Source: Tetrahymena elliotti 4EA
Lineage: Eukaryota > Ciliophora > Oligohymenophorea > Hymenostomatida > Tetrahymenidae
Assembly: GCA_000231825.2 (NCBI GenBank)
Contig: JH720308.1
Location: forward strand, 1,101,675-1,165,674
Direction: 5' to 3'
Length of the DNA: 64,000 bases
Shown here: piece after piece, positions 62,601-64,000 of the stretch
Layout: the number at the start of each line of letters is the position of its first letter
How positions within the stretch are numbered: position 1 is the stretch's first letter
Notes under the pieces: model-generated
Databases searched by the model: none
What the model was told of the DNA's origin: nothing
Seen by the model: only the letters and a program-made list of their open reading frames with translations
Program-made: the position numbers and the translations under genes

Positions 62601-64000
62601 ATATGAGCATGTTGAAATCCCAATTACTGACAATTTTTATCATACAAGCGAAAATCTCCATTTTACTTTAGAATGATAGAAGTAATAGTAGTAAATATTT
62701 AAAAAAAGATAAATAGCTTACATCCCATGTGATCTACAATTTATGTGAATAATCAAAATCTCCAAATATTCCTACTATTTAACATTTTTACTCTAAAGAA
62801 TTGTAATCTAAAGAAGCACCCCACCAACTATACTTTAATTATTTTAATTAATATTACAAAAAAAATAAAAAATTTTACTCCTGTCATTAATATGTTACCC
62901 ATTTCAGGATGAAAATGGATTGACATTGTAGCTGATCCCTGCAGAATACGTTTTAATGTTTTTATTCTCTTAAAATTATTTTTGACATCCCAAACTAATA
63001 CACTAGCAGGATATGCGCAACCAGAAAATAGTCTACTTGAATAAATGTCATAAAAAAAATAAAATGCATAATAGCAGTAATTAATATTATGATTCAAAGT
63101 AGCTACAAGTTCTCTTGAAGTCAATTTATAAACATAAACTAAATGAACTATATAATCTTGAAATCCAATCAAAATATAATCAAGTTCAGGAATATATTAG
63201 ACAACATAAGTTAGAGTAATATCAAAATCAACTTCTAATGGTGGTAAGTATTATTAGGTTAGTGAATCATAAATATTTATTTTTTCATTTAATACAAAGG
63301 CTAGTCCAGTTTATTCATCTACATAAAAATTCGAAATTTATTCATATTTTGTAGTGCTTATTAATCCAAAATGTGTCAAACGTTTAGAAGAAACCTTTTA
63401 ATTATTAATAAAATATGTTCATTTTTAAGTTTTGTTTAATTAAAGATTAAAAAGAAATTTTTCTTAATGAAAATAAATTTAGAAATAATCAAAACAAACT
63501 TAAACTTTTTTTATCATTTTTTTTTGTCATTGATTAAATTTTATTTATGTCAAATTTAAAAATTAATAAATTAAAATTTGAATAGTTACTTCCTATCCTC
63601 TTAAAAGTATTAAATTATTTGTAGACTTTTAGTAAGTGATCAAGCTGCTTTGTTTTTAATTGTAATAATATGAAAGAATCAAATTATTTATATAATCATA
63701 AAAAAGTATATTCCCATTTGCAAAGCACAAAATCATTATGTTTTTATCTTATTACATGCTAAAATTAGTAACATTATTTTCTTCTACTTGTATATTAAAT
63801 AAAGATTTATTGGTGACAATATCTATTACAGTTATCGTGAAGCTACTATCTAGACATATGATAAGAGCTTTAGAAGTATCATGAGAACAATTTAATAATT
63901 AAATATTATTAAAATTTATAGTATTCTCATTTAACGAAATCAAGTTTTTAAATTAAATTTAGGATGATCTCTAAATAATCAAAGTATTCTATTAATCTGC
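56641..64000 (-). CDS. Giant polytopic membrane protein with propeller, beta-helix and Cys-rich regions, 5' end off the right edge
   Basis: Resolved exons include 64000-63590, 63394-62879, 62832-62722, 62665-62544, 62485 onward, and the last, 58015-56641 (458 codons, TGA at 56641-56643). The visible N-terminal part reads as WD-like propeller blades (SRLFSGCAYPASVLVWDVKN, then FDQYVKLWS). The region 61.3-58.6 kb has many strand-turn repeats with Gly-Gly motifs (for example NDGGSIFI), typical of a right-handed parallel beta-helix. A Cys-rich, EGF-like stretch follows near 58.3-57.9 kb (CQTGEFYTRYCEGC, then GYCARGYTGALCSACD). The C-terminus has about seven or more hydrophobic segments, including the WWEIVK helix start and YILILIYFKPYEDRKINKLE. 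It resembles a large Tetrahymena family of surface membrane proteins of unknown role. Adhesion or sensing is an inference. Confidence 0.8.

Noticed and set aside
1..64000. Telomere repeats, chromosome breakage sequence, CRISPR array, tRNA or rRNA genes
   Set aside because: No CCCCAA/GGGGTT array, no match to the 15-base breakage element, no spaced repeats and no tRNA B-box with cloverleaf were seen by eye.

Overview
The window looks like macronuclear DNA of an oligohymenophorean ciliate, most likely Tetrahymena or a close relative. The DNA is very AT-rich. Reading frames run through dozens of TAA and TAG codons, which here encode glutamine, and end only at TGA. Genes are cut by short AT-rich GT...AG introns, mostly 43-195 nt. 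Gene models were built by hand on the ciliate code. Wherever complete exon lists are given, the exon lengths close the reading frame exactly. Gene names rest on motif recognition, not on a database search.

Layout. 1-7.7 kb, minus strand: a PHD+RING protein running off the left edge, a small RING-like protein, and a 12-exon cyclic-nucleotide-domain K+ channel. 7.7-12.7 kb: gene-poor, with odd pyrimidine-rich islands. 12.7-14.1 kb, plus: a secreted Cys-rich protein with a stanniocalcin-like region and amphipathic repeats. 15.4-29 kb, minus: an outer-dynein-arm docking coiled-coil protein, a leucine-rich protein, a 2OG-Fe(II) dioxygenase, a second leucine-rich protein, a Q/N-rich protein and a Schlafen/AlbA_2-like protein. 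30.2-33.1 kb, plus: an 821-residue coiled-coil protein. 34-46.7 kb, minus: a COP9 signalosome CSN6-like protein, an 1858-residue PAS/multi-membrane protein and a RanBP2-type zinc-finger protein. 47.3-54.3 kb, plus: an unknown 250-residue protein touching a long RRM-like/RS-rich protein. 54.3-56.6 kb: a tandemly duplicated non-coding segment. 56.6-64 kb, minus: a giant propeller/beta-helix/Cys-rich/polytopic membrane protein running off the right edge.

There is no operon or obvious shared pathway, as expected for a ciliate chromosome. Several genes belong to families expanded in ciliates: K+ channels, PAS membrane proteins, leucine-rich proteins and polytopic beta-helix proteins. I see no CRISPR array, rRNA, tRNA, telomere array or intact transposon. 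The most unusual points are a retroviral-type CCHC zinc knuckle on its own micro-exon in the K+ channel, the stanniocalcin-like protein with coding-like sequence after its TGA, the AlbA_2-like protein, and the tandem duplication near 55-56 kb.
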